Below are positions 24,376 to 32,440 of a DNA stretch of 39,328 bases, in pieces. Location of the stretch: contig DBNW01000078.1 in the NCBI GenBank assembly GCA_002299425.1, positions 1 to 39,328 on the forward strand, read 5' to 3'. The stretch's first letter is position 1. Each line of letters begins with the position of its first letter. The position numbers and the translations under genes are program-made. The notes under the pieces are model-generated. The model was given only the letters and a program-made list of their open reading frames with translations. It had not been told where the DNA came from and made no database searches. Source of the DNA: Methylococcaceae bacterium UBA662 (GTDB lineage Bacteria > Pseudomonadota > Gammaproteobacteria > Methylococcales > Methylomonadaceae).

Positions 24376-24418
24376 CGTTGCTACGCTAGGGCGTGGCAAC
24401 GTCAAACCGTATTTTTTT
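24376..24418 (+). terminator. terminator-like hairpin after gltA
   Basis: An 11-pair stem (24376-24386 with 24391-24401, one T-G wobble, loop TAGG) is followed after ten bases by seven T (24412-24418). It sits between the convergent gltA and cysD and most likely ends gltA transcription. The distance to the T-run is longer than ideal. Confidence 0.6.
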
Positions 24419-25337
24419 AGAAATAACCTTCACGTTTCTTTTTTTCCATCGAGCCGACTTGGTCTTTGTCCAACGTGCGTCCCTCCCGCTCGCTGTTTTT
24501 TGCCAGCAACAGCTCCCCGACGATGTCGGCTACGCAGTTTGCCTGGCTTAAGACGGCGCCGGATTGTGGGTAACAGCCTAAGGTGCGGAAACGGATCGGG
24601 CGGTGCATGAGGCTGCTTTGCTCGCTGGCCGACAAAAACGGTCGCATGCGCTCGTCGTCTAAGGCAAATACCTGACCGCTGGCATCGTCGATCCAGCTCA
24701 ACCGGGGGGCAGAAAAGTACAACCGCACCAGTTCGACGTCTTCCAGCAAAATGTATTGCCATACATCCAGCTCGGTCCAGTTCGATAGCGGAAACACCCG
24801 CACAGACTCGCCCCGTTGTATCTCGGTGTTAAAAAGCTGCCACAATTCAGGGCGCTGGCTTTTCGGATCCCAGCCGTGGCGGCTGTCGCGTACTGAAAAC
24901 ACCCGTTCTTTAGCTCGGGATTTTTCTTCATCCCGCCTAGCCCCGCCTAGGGCGGCGTCAAATTGATACAAATCCAAGGCCTGTCTTAAGGCTTCGGTTT
25001 TCATGCGGTCGTTGTATTTAACGGAGCCGGAGGTGATGGGGTGAATACCTTCTGCCAAGGCCTGCTCATTAACGTGAACAATAATGTTCAAATTGTGCTT
25101 TACCGCCAATTGGTCGCGAAACAGCGCCATTTCGGCAAATTCCCAGGTGGTGTCGACGTGCAGTAAGGTAAACGGCACCGGGGCGGGCCAGAAGGCTTTT
25201 CTGGCCAAATGCAGCATTACGGTTGAATCTTTGCCTATCGAGTAAAACATGCACGGTTTTTCAAAGCAGGCCGCCACTTCCCGGATAATATAGATGGCCT
25301 CAGCTTCAAGTTCCCGCAACGAAGTTAAACTGTACAT
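24417..25337 (-). CDS. cysD: sulfate adenylyltransferase subunit 2
   Basis: The protein has 306 residues and is the ATP-pyrophosphatase subunit of the two-subunit sulfate adenylyltransferase that makes adenosine phosphosulfate. The PP-loop YSIGKDSTVMLHLA is at about residues 32-45, GGARRDEEKSRAKERVFS and the C-terminal SMEKKKREGYF are typical. GGGAG is the ribosome-binding site. CysD normally works with the GTPase CysN, usually encoded directly downstream; here the downstream neighbour is the convergent gltA, and no cysN is in the window. The partner must be elsewhere if the enzyme is active. Confidence 0.95.
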   Translation of the reverse strand: MYSLTSLRELEAEAIYIIREVAACFEKPCMFYSIGKDSTVMLHLARKAFWPAPVPFTLLHVDTTWEFAEMALFRDQLAVKHNLNIIVHVNEQALAEGIHPITSGSVKYNDRMKTEALRQALDLYQFDAALGGARRDEEKSRAKERVFSVRDSRHGWDPKSQRPELWQLFNTEIQRGESVRVFPLSNWTELDVWQYILLEDVELVRLYFSAPRLSWIDDASGQVFALDDERMRPFLSASEQSSLMHRPIRFRTLGCYPQSGAVLSQANCVADIVGELLLAKNSEREGRTLDKDQVGSMEKKKREGYF

Positions 25338-25450
25338 ACTGATCTCCCTAGTAACAATGCCAGACCGCCCAATCGGTGGCTATTTAAGTTATGCCTTATG
25401 GCTTCATCGCCAAACTTAGGCCGGTATTAAAAGCGGTGTGCAAACCTCGT

Positions 25451-25478
25451 GCCACTGCCAAAGTGGCCCAGTATAACA
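25451..25478 (-). promoter_or_regulatory. extended -10 element with overlapping inverted repeat upstream of cysD
   Basis: The minus strand reads TGTTATACT at 25470-25478, an extended -10 box. Just downstream, GCCACT-ttggc-AGTGGC (25451-25467) is a perfect six-pair inverted repeat covering the expected start of transcription, so an operator is possible. No good -35 was found. The gap 25338-25678 shows nothing else I can name. Confidence 0.4.
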
Positions 25479-25678
25479 GAAACCGCAGAGTCACTATTTT
25501 TGCCGAACACTTTTTTCTGGCCGGATGCCCGAAAAAAATGGCACTTCGCTAATACGCCGTTGCCAAAATTTTCAGCGGCAGCCGCATGACAAAGCCGCCC
25601 CCTAATACCCGGCTTAGCTAGAGGGCTGGCGAACCGGAAACACCAAGCAACCGACACCCCTTTAAGGAAAAATACTCT

Positions 25679-27037
25679 ATGGCCCACAAACCGTACCGTC
25701 TGTACATCGGTGGCATGCAATGTGCCGAGTGCGAAACCGCTATTGAAAAAGCGGTCTTGGCCTTGCCCGGAGTCATACAGGCGCAGGCTTCCTTCGCCGA
25801 GGAAGACCTGAAATTAGCCATCGACCCCAGGGTGCTTTCCTTAAAGACCGTCCGCGCCGCTATCGGCCAAGCCGGCTACACCTGTGACTTACGGCCTCAG
25901 CGTGGCCAGCGGCCCGCCAACCGGTTGTGGGCCTTGGCCGGGTTGGTCGGCATCGGTCTGCTGCTGGCCTTAGATCATTACCACGGGTTTGATGATGCAC
26001 TGGCGCAAATCAGTGAGCACGCCGATTACGGCCTGCTGTTTTTGATCGGTATTTTTACCAGTTTCCACTGCGTGGGTATGTGCGGTGGCTTTGTTTTAGG
26101 CTACACCGTAGCCGGCAGCGGGGCAGGGCGTCCTGCGTATCTCCAGCATTTGTTGTACGCCCTGGGTAAGCTGGTTTCGTACACGAGCATTGGCGGTCTG
26201 TTCGGCTGGGTAGGCGGCAGCATTAGCTTTACTGATAGCCTACGCAGCGGCGTGCTGCTGGCGGCGGGAGTGTTTTTGTTGGTTTACGGCTTGGGCATGT
26301 TGGATACGTTTCGCGCCTTGAGGCGTTTCCAAATTCGCCTGCCGCGCGGTCTGGCTTATGCTCTGGCTAAACAACGTCAGCGCACTTCCAGCCCGCTGGC
26401 GGTTGGTTTGATGAACGGCCTGATGATCGCCTGCGGGCCGTTGCAGGCGATGTATATTTTGGCAGCGGGTACAGGCAGCCCGGTGCGGGGGGCGACCTTG
26501 CTGGCAGTGTTTGCACTGGGTACTTTGCCGATGATGCTGATTTTCGGCTACCTGGCCAACACCATCACCGCTAATACCAGTCGGAGCTTTATGAAAATAT
26601 CCAGCCTGATCATTGTGGCACTGGGCTTGATGATGATGAACCGGGGCTTGCTGCTGTCTGGCAGTGGCTGGGATGCTAGGTCGCTTTGGACTAAGGCAGT
26701 ATTGCTGGTTGATGCACACCTGCCAGCTTGGTCGGGTGAGCGAGCCGAGGCAATCGCTTCTGTTCAGGCGGGCTACCAAGTGATTTACACGCAAGTCTAC
26801 GCAAACGCTTACCTCCCCGCCCAGTACACCTTGCGTTACAAGGTACCCGTAAAATGGATCATCGATGTCAAACAGTTATCGGCCTGCAACAAGCAAATTA
26901 TTGTCCCCGCCCTGTCTTTGGTCATCGATCTTCAGCACGGTCTGCAACGGGTTGAATTCACGCCGCAAAAAACCGGCGTGATCGGCTGGAGCTGTTCCAT
27001 GGGCATGATTTCCGGTTCATTTACCGTTACCGAGTAG
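25679..27037 (+). CDS. HMA - SafE/TauE-type membrane - cupredoxin-like fusion protein, probable copper handling
   Basis: The protein has 452 residues in three parts. Residues 1-70 form a heavy-metal-associated domain with the metal motif in GGMQCAECE (C15, C18). Residues about 82-322 are a membrane domain of the sulfite exporter TauE/SafE (UreH/DsbD-like) group, with TSFHCVGMCGGF (H130, C131, C135) in an early helix and ACGPLQAMYI later. Residues about 385-452 resemble the EfeO-type cupredoxin domain, with C403, C439, M441 and M443 in NACK-like SACNK and WSCSMGM. All three carry likely copper ligands. The role is inferred as copper transport or delivery across the inner membrane. It lies 135 bases before a WYL regulator on the same strand. 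Confidence 0.82.
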   Translation: MAHKPYRLYIGGMQCAECETAIEKAVLALPGVIQAQASFAEEDLKLAIDPRVLSLKTVRAAIGQAGYTCDLRPQRGQRPANRLWALAGLVGIGLLLALDHYHGFDDALAQISEHADYGLLFLIGIFTSFHCVGMCGGFVLGYTVAGSGAGRPAYLQHLLYALGKLVSYTSIGGLFGWVGGSISFTDSLRSGVLLAAGVFLLVYGLGMLDTFRALRRFQIRLPRGLAYALAKQRQRTSSPLAVGLMNGLMIACGPLQAMYILAAGTGSPVRGATLLAVFALGTLPMMLIFGYLANTITANTSRSFMKISSLIIVALGLMMMNRGLLLSGSGWDARSLWTKAVLLVDAHLPAWSGERAEAIASVQAGYQVIYTQVYANAYLPAQYTLRYKVPVKWIIDVKQLSACNKQIIVPALSLVIDLQHGLQRVEFTPQKTGVIGWSCSMGMISGSFTVTE

Positions 27038-27172
27038 CCGAAAGCGGCACCGTATCCGGTGCGGTCAATGCTCTCATCAGCACCGGAAAACATTAAAAAC
27101 AACGCCGGTATGACATAACCTGTCGTCGCCCTGTGCTATGGTTTGCAGACTCAAACCCACAGGACGCATGAC

Positions 27173-28090
27173 ATGGCCCAGAACCCTCGCCCTTCCACGC
27201 ACGACAAAACCGCCACCCGCCTGGCCGACATTCTGATCCGGCTCAACAACGGCGAAAAACTCGACCCGCAACAATTGGCCGAACAGTCCGGCGTCACCTA
27301 CCGCACCATCCAGCGCGACTTGCTGGAACGCCTGGCATTTTTACCGCTTACCAAAGAAGGGCATTGTTTCGTCCTCGAACCCTACTACCTGGGCAAACTG
27401 ACCACCGCCGACATCCACCGCTTCGCCGCCCTGTCGGGTGTCAAAAACCTGTTCCCCAGCTTCGACGACCGTTTCCTGCGCGAACTGTTCGATGCCCGCG
27501 CCAACCAGGCTTTTTTGGTCAAAGGCCACCATTACGAAGACCTGTCCGACAAATCCTGCGAATTCAAGCAATTGGAACAAGCCATCAACCAGCACCGGCT
27601 GATCCATTACCTCTACAAAGGCAAAAGCTACACCGGCATACAGCCTTACAGGCTGGTCAATCATAACGGCATCTGGTACTTGGCCGCCGTACACGACCGC
27701 CTGCTCAAAGCCTTTTGTTTCAGCCAGCTTAAGGGGTTGCAACTGGACGACCGCCGCTTTGAAGCGGATGCCGAAATCCTTACCGTCATCGAGCAGGAAG
27801 ATGGCATTTGGTTTAACCAGGACAAGCGCGAAGTGGTGTTAAAAGTGAATGCGGGTGTTGCGCATTATTTCAAGCGTCGCAGCCTGTTGCCTAAGCAAAG
27901 CATTGATAAGGAACTGGAAGACGGCGGCCTGATTGTCTCTTCCAGAGTCGCCCACGACGAACAAATTTTGCCGTTAATTCGTTACTGGCTGCCGAACGTG
28001 TACATCATCAGCCCCGATGATCTGCGTGATAACTTGCTGGAAAACTTACGGCTCTACTCAGAGCAATATAAAGCGGTGACCGCTAAATAG
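27173..28090 (+). CDS. WYL-domain transcriptional regulator
   Basis: The protein has 305 residues. An N-terminal helix-turn-helix (ATRLADILIRLNNGEKLD, then EQSGVTYRTIQRDLLERL) is followed by a WYL domain at about residues 130-200 containing IQPYRLVNHNGIWYLAAVH, and a C-terminal WCX extension. WYL domains bind ligands, nucleic acids included, and control many systems, defence genes among them; nothing defensive is nearby here. The ATG at 27173 with AGGA eight to nine bases upstream is preferred over a start at 27143. The preceding gap holds a GCACCG/CGGTGC hairpin (27047-27062) without a T-run. Its targets are unknown. Confidence 0.88.
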   Translation: MAQNPRPSTHDKTATRLADILIRLNNGEKLDPQQLAEQSGVTYRTIQRDLLERLAFLPLTKEGHCFVLEPYYLGKLTTADIHRFAALSGVKNLFPSFDDRFLRELFDARANQAFLVKGHHYEDLSDKSCEFKQLEQAINQHRLIHYLYKGKSYTGIQPYRLVNHNGIWYLAAVHDRLLKAFCFSQLKGLQLDDRRFEADAEILTVIEQEDGIWFNQDKREVVLKVNAGVAHYFKRRSLLPKQSIDKELEDGGLIVSSRVAHDEQILPLIRYWLPNVYIISPDDLRDNLLENLRLYSEQYKAVTAK

Positions 28091-28149
28091 CGAGCAGTTC
28101 GCATCAAGCATCAACGGCATTTGAGCCATTCACACTAAAACTAACGCCC

Positions 28150-28183
28150 AAAAAAACCCCCGCTGAGCAATGCCCAGCGGGGG
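28150..28183 (-). terminator. intrinsic terminator of the PEP-CTERM gene
   Basis: The minus strand shows a nine-pair stem CCCCCGCTG/CAGCGGGGG with a nine-base loop and seven T directly after (28150-28156). It is about 62 bases beyond the PEP-CTERM stop. It may also hinder transcription arriving from the WYL gene, but the plus strand lacks a T-run. Confidence 0.85.
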
Positions 28184-28245
28184 TGGTTAACCGCTTGTCC
28201 AATCAACTAGATGAGTAACCGGCTGGTTAACCGGGCGGGTCAAGG

Positions 28246-28926
28246 TTATGCCGTTTTACGGCGACGCAACAAGGCTACGCCGAAAAGACCTAACCCAATC
28301 AGGCTAATGCTGGTAGGTTCTGGTACTTGTTGTGTGCTGTAGGTGTATTCGATGTTGGCACCGCAACCGGCAGTAGTGGACTGGTTGCTGTTTATGTTGC
28401 CGCCGCCGCCGACTACGTTAATGCCAGACACAGAGTTGCAGTTTACAGCGAACGTGCCACCACCGGCTTGTTGAAAAGCCGCCAAGCCGGTAGTGAAAAT
28501 GGCGTTGAACGCGTCAGTATCGTTAATCGGGCCAAAGTTGAGGGTTTGGCCAGCGGCATAGCTTTGAAAGCCGGTGCTAAAATTCAAAATGACCAACGGG
28601 TTGGTTAGCGTACCCAACAAGGCGTTGATGCCGGCGTTGCCAGAAGAGTAAAAGAGGTTCACAGCGCTGCTGACGTTGGCAAACTGGCTTTGCGCGGCAT
28701 TGTTAGTGATTGTAAAAGAAGTCGCACCCGCACCGGTAAAAGAAAAGGCTACGGAAGTAAGCGTGCCTAAGTCGGAATCAAACAGATTGAGATTGCCTGT
28801 TTGGTTAATTTCGGTGGTTGCTTGCGGATTGCTAAAGCTGCCGCCCGAGACGATTAGGGCCGCATGGGCATTCAAGGCAAAGGCAGAGCAAGTAATCAGC
28901 GCAGCATTCAGTATGACGTTTTTCAT
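28246..28926 (-). CDS. PEP-CTERM sorting-signal protein
   Basis: The protein has 226 residues. It has a signal peptide (MKNVILNAALITCSAFALNAHA, given here in two parts: MKNVILNAALITC and SAFALNAHA), a low-complexity Gly/Asn/Ser/Thr-rich body and a C-terminal VPEPTSISLIGLGLFGVALL followed by RRRK. That end is the PEP-CTERM signal: the VPEP motif, a transmembrane helix and a basic tail, recognised by exosortase for attachment or release at the cell surface, often with exopolysaccharide. The start at 28926 fits the signal peptide better than one at 28977. No exosortase or polysaccharide gene is in the window. The body gives no clue to a specific role. Confidence 0.88.
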   Translation of the reverse strand: MKNVILNAALITCSAFALNAHAALIVSGGSFSNPQATTEINQTGNLNLFDSDLGTLTSVAFSFTGAGATSFTITNNAAQSQFANVSSAVNLFYSSGNAGINALLGTLTNPLVILNFSTGFQSYAAGQTLNFGPINDTDAFNAIFTTGLAAFQQAGGGTFAVNCNSVSGINVVGGGGNINSNQSTTAGCGANIEYTYSTQQVPEPTSISLIGLGLFGVALLRRRKTA

Positions 28927-29047
28927 AAGCAAGTTATCCAAGTTAGTTAATGGAACAAGAATATATGCAATAATCAAGCCATTTTATTTTTGATTAAAAA
29001 AATCAAGTTATTGAAGAATTACTCTAAGCGAATTTATTTAAAACTGT

Positions 29048-29070
29048 AAAAAAAACCGACAACTTTTCGG
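29048..29070 (-). terminator. weak terminator-like site after the efflux operon
   Basis: On the minus strand a four-pair stem CCGA/TCGG with a seven-base loop is followed by eight T (29048-29055), about 20 bases past the outer-membrane factor stop. The stem is short, so this is tentative. Confidence 0.35.
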
Positions 29071-29091
29071 GCGGGCAACCGGGTTCGCGCC

Positions 29092-30456
29092 CTAAGGTGA
29101 AAATAAGGGTTGTTCCGCCCAGCCCCCTCCTAAGGCTTTGTACAATTGCGCCATGGCGGCTAACAGGTCTAGCCGCGCCTGCACCTGGGCGTTTTTTGCG
29201 GTCAGCACGCTGCGTTGGATGTTGAGCAGGGTTTGGTAATCGATTAAGCCGACCCGATAGCGTTCCTGCGATAGCCGGTAAGCGGCTTCGGCCTGGTCAA
29301 CGGCAATCGCTAAGGCTTTTAGCCGCAATTCGGAATGGTAGCGGGTGGCGGCGGCGTCTTCGGCTTCTTGCCAAGCGGTCAGCAGGGTTTGTCGGTAGTG
29401 TTCGACCAGTTCGGCGTTGCGGGCTTGGCTTCTGGCTAATTCGCCGGTTAGCCGGCCACCTTGGAAAATTGGCTGGGTAAGCGCGGCGGCTGTGGCTATG
29501 AGCAGGCTGGCCGGTTGCGCGGAGGCCAGCAGTGGCTCAAGGCGCAGTTGCAGGCTGGGGTAAAATGCCGCCCGTGCTACTGTGATGTCTGCTTTGGCGG
29601 CCACTAAGGCCATTTCGGCTTGGCGCAGGTCCGGGCGGCGTTCTAGCAATTGAGCGGGTTGCAGGCTGGCAGGTGCGGGCACATGCAGGCTTTGCCAGGC
29701 ATCGGCTGGCAGGGTGGCGAACTGAGGCGGTTTGCCTAGCAAGACCGCCAGCGCATTTTCGGCGACAATGCGTCGTTGGTTAAGCAAGTCCAGGTTGGCT
29801 CGGGCGATGGCTAGCTCGGTCTGTTGCTGGGCGACCTCGATTTGGGAAGCACTCCCGGCCTTAAACCGGGCTTGTACGATGGTCAAAATGGCCGTGACGT
29901 TGGTGAGGAAATCGCCAGCGATACGCTGCTGTTCGGCTAAGGCCAGCACCCCAAAAAACCGTTGCGCTACTTCGGCCGTTAGCACCAATTGCAGGGCGTC
30001 GCGGGCGAAGGTTTCACCGAACAGTGCTGCAACGGCGGCATTGCGGCGGGCACGGTTGGCACCCCACAAATCGGCCTCGTAAGCCACTTCAAGCCAGCCT
30101 CTTTGGTTTTGTTGGCTGCCGCTGTTGTCGCGAAGGTCGGTAAAAGTGCCGGTAAGTGCAACCGAAGGCAGCAGCGGCGCACCGGCAATTAAGGTTTGGG
30201 CGCGGGCTTGTGCCACCCGTTGCCGGGCACTGGCTAGGTCGTAGTTGTGCGCTATGGCTTCAGGGATTAGCCGGTTTAAGGTGGGGTTTTTGAAAGCCTG
30301 CCACCACCGCGAGTCGACGTTATCAGCGGCAGGGGCAGGCGTCAGGTTACGCCAGTGCTGGGGTTCAGGCAGGCTAGGGCGCTGGTAATCGTGCGCTAGA
30401 TTGCAGGCGCTAAGGCCGGTCATCAGCAACAATGAAACCGTTGTAATACGGAACAT
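29092..30456 (-). CDS. outer-membrane efflux lipoprotein, NodT/OprM family
   Basis: The protein has 454 residues of the TolC-type outer-membrane factor family. A lipoprotein signal peptide ends in LSAC (C18), so it should be lipid-anchored. NLAHDYQRPSLPEP and WWQAFKNPTLNRLI are typical of the NodT/OprM N-terminus, and the two repeated OEP helical regions follow, the second containing ERRPDLRQAEMALVAAKADI (20 residues). The start at 30456 gives the signal peptide directly; a longer frame from 30573 overlaps macB. It is the last gene of macA-macB-omf, 28 bases after macB, and would form the exit duct of the pump. Confidence 0.92.
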   Translation of the reverse strand: MFRITTVSLLLMTGLSACNLAHDYQRPSLPEPQHWRNLTPAPAADNVDSRWWQAFKNPTLNRLIPEAIAHNYDLASARQRVAQARAQTLIAGAPLLPSVALTGTFTDLRDNSGSQQNQRGWLEVAYEADLWGANRARRNAAVAALFGETFARDALQLVLTAEVAQRFFGVLALAEQQRIAGDFLTNVTAILTIVQARFKAGSASQIEVAQQQTELAIARANLDLLNQRRIVAENALAVLLGKPPQFATLPADAWQSLHVPAPASLQPAQLLERRPDLRQAEMALVAAKADITVARAAFYPSLQLRLEPLLASAQPASLLIATAAALTQPIFQGGRLTGELARSQARNAELVEHYRQTLLTAWQEAEDAAATRYHSELRLKALAIAVDQAEAAYRLSQERYRVGLIDYQTLLNIQRSVLTAKNAQVQARLDLLAAMAQLYKALGGGWAEQPLFSP

Positions 30457-30484
30457 GGGGGTGCTATCTGCCGGCCATATAGGC

Positions 30485-32440
30485 TTATTCCGATGCCAAA
30501 GCAGCGACGGGGTCCATTCGCGCCGCTTTACGGGCAGGCAAAAAACCGAACAAAATACCGGTAGCAAAGGCACAAGAAAAAGCCAGTACCGCAGGTCTCA
30601 ACGAAAACGCCACCGGTATGCCAGACCAGGATACAAGCAACCCAGCGGCAAACCCCAGCACCAGGCCAACCACGCCGCCTAGCAAGCAAACCACCGCCGC
30701 TTCGGTGTTAAATTGCAGCAGGATGTCGCGCCGCCTAGCACCTACGGCGATCCGCACGCCAATTTCCCGGGTGCGTTCGGTGACGCTGACCAGCATAATG
30801 TTCATGACGCCAATGCCGCCGACCAGCAAGGAAATGGCCGCGACAATGCCAAGCAAAGTGGTCAGCGTGGTTTGTGTTTCGGTGGCCGTAGCCATAATCG
30901 CGGCCATGTTGCGAATTCTGAAATCTTCGGTTTTGTGGCGTTCAAGCAGCACTGCGTGGATAGCCCGTTCGGTGGCATCAATCCGGTGGGTGTCGTGTAC
31001 CTTGACCATGATGCCGCTCAGGTGGTTTTGTCCAAACAAACGTACCAGGCCTGTGCTGAGCGGTACAAACAAGGTGTCGTCCCGGTCTGTACCCATGGCG
31101 TCGGCACCTTTTTCGGCCAGTACGCCGATCACTTCAAACGGGGTGTTGGCTATTAAAATGTGACGACCTAACGGGTCTTCCCCAAAAGGGAAGAGGATTT
31201 TTTTTACCGTTTCGCCTAACACAGCTACCGGTGCATGGCGCCGCATGTCGCGGTCATCGAAAAAATCGCCCAGTACGACCGGCCAATTCCGTACCAAGGG
31301 CATGCTCGGTGCCACGCCTTGAACTGCGGTGGCGTAGTCGATATTGCCGTAGCGCACCGTTAGCCGGGCACTGCGTTCCGGCAATGACCAGGCGACGTTG
31401 TCCAGTTCGGCAATGGCTTCGGCATCGGCGCGAGTCAAGGTGGCGACATCACTGCTGCCGCGCAAGCCGGGTGCGCCCGGCCGGATTGACAAAACATGGG
31501 TGCCCATGGACTGGATGGCCTGCAACACGCTTTCTTGGCTGCCTTGCCCCACCGCTAGCATGGCCACTACGGCAGCGACGCCGATGACGATGCCGAGCAA
31601 GGTCAAGGCGGTGCGGAACAAATTGGCATGCAGTGAGCGCACTGCGGTTTTGCTGGCCTCGACCAGTTCCGCTACGAGGCCGACCGCGCTTAGGTCGCGC
31701 TGCTGAGTTTTCAAAAAACCGTTGCCGGTGGGTTTTTCGCCGCTGTCGCTGACCATGTTGCCGTCTTGTAGGGCAATCACCCGCTCGGCATGGGCGGCGA
31801 TTTTTTCATCGTGGGTGATCAATAAAATGGTCCGGCCCTCTTGGTGCAGGGTTTTCAGCAAGGCCATGACCTCCTCGCCGCTACGGCTGTCCAAAGCGCC
31901 GGTCGGCTCATCGGCTAGGATCACCGGTGGGTCGTTCATCAAGGCCCGGGCGATGGCGACCCGTTGCTGCTGGCCGCCGGACAGTTGCATCGGTTTGTGA
32001 CCGCTACGGTCGGCTAAACCTAAACCGGATAACAAAGTTTGCGCGCGTTGTTCCCGCTGGGATTTAGCCATGCCGGCATACAAAGCGGGTATTGTGACGT
32101 TTTCTAGGGCAGTGGCATTGTTGAGCAAGTGGTAACGTTGGAACACAAAACCAAAGGTTTCCCGCCGTAAGGCCGCCAATTGATCGTTGCTTAAAGCGGT
32201 TATATCTTGCCCGCAAACCTGATAACAACCACTGCTGGCGCGGTCTAAGCAGCCGATTAAATGCATCAAGGTCGATTTTCCCGAACCCGATTGACCGATG
32301 ATGGCGACAAATTCCCCAGGCCATACGTTCAAAGAAATGTCGTCTAAGGCGCGGATCTCGCCTTCGCCGCTGGCGTAACAGCGGCTGATGTGTTTTAGGG
32401 TGAGTAGCGGCGGCGGGTTAGTCGGGTCTGTGAGCATCAT
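30485..32440 (-). CDS. macB: MacB-type ABC transporter (ATPase plus permease)
   Basis: The protein has 651 residues. The N-terminal ATPase has Walker A GQSGSGKST, signature LSGGQQQRVAIARAL and Walker B VILADEPTGALD. A linker leads to the first membrane helix (LFRTALTLLGIVIGVAAVV), a large periplasmic MacB domain, and three C-terminal FtsX-type helices with GGIGVMNIMLVSVTERTREI between them. MacB-like pumps act as mechanotransmitters on periplasmic substrates such as macrolides, toxins or lipids; the substrate here is unknown. Its ATG overlaps the macA stop (ATGA), so the two are translationally coupled. Confidence 0.94.
   Translation of the reverse strand: MMLTDPTNPPPLLTLKHISRCYASGEGEIRALDDISLNVWPGEFVAIIGQSGSGKSTLMHLIGCLDRASSGCYQVCGQDITALSNDQLAALRRETFGFVFQRYHLLNNATALENVTIPALYAGMAKSQREQRAQTLLSGLGLADRSGHKPMQLSGGQQQRVAIARALMNDPPVILADEPTGALDSRSGEEVMALLKTLHQEGRTILLITHDEKIAAHAERVIALQDGNMVSDSGEKPTGNGFLKTQQRDLSAVGLVAELVEASKTAVRSLHANLFRTALTLLGIVIGVAAVVAMLAVGQGSQESVLQAIQSMGTHVLSIRPGAPGLRGSSDVATLTRADAEAIAELDNVAWSLPERSARLTVRYGNIDYATAVQGVAPSMPLVRNWPVVLGDFFDDRDMRRHAPVAVLGETVKKILFPFGEDPLGRHILIANTPFEVIGVLAEKGADAMGTDRDDTLFVPLSTGLVRLFGQNHLSGIMVKVHDTHRIDATERAIHAVLLERHKTEDFRIRNMAAIMATATETQTTLTTLLGIVAAISLLVGGIGVMNIMLVSVTERTREIGVRIAVGARRRDILLQFNTEAAVVCLLGGVVGLVLGFAAGLLVSWSGIPVAFSLRPAVLAFSCAFATGILFGFLPARKAARMDPVAALASE

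Noticed and set aside
25431..25475. GCCACTG near a GGTG-containing stretch, resembling pieces of a cobalamin riboswitch
   Set aside because: The order and spacing of the conserved blocks are wrong on both strands, and the full B12 box architecture is missing.
26240..26794. 184-residue His/Gln-rich open frame opposite the copper-type membrane protein
   Set aside because: The composition is what the reverse of Leu/Gly/Ala membrane codons gives; no start site supports it.
27173..28090. WYL regulator as a marker of a defence island
   Set aside because: No CRISPR array, restriction, retron or other defence gene is in the neighbourhood.
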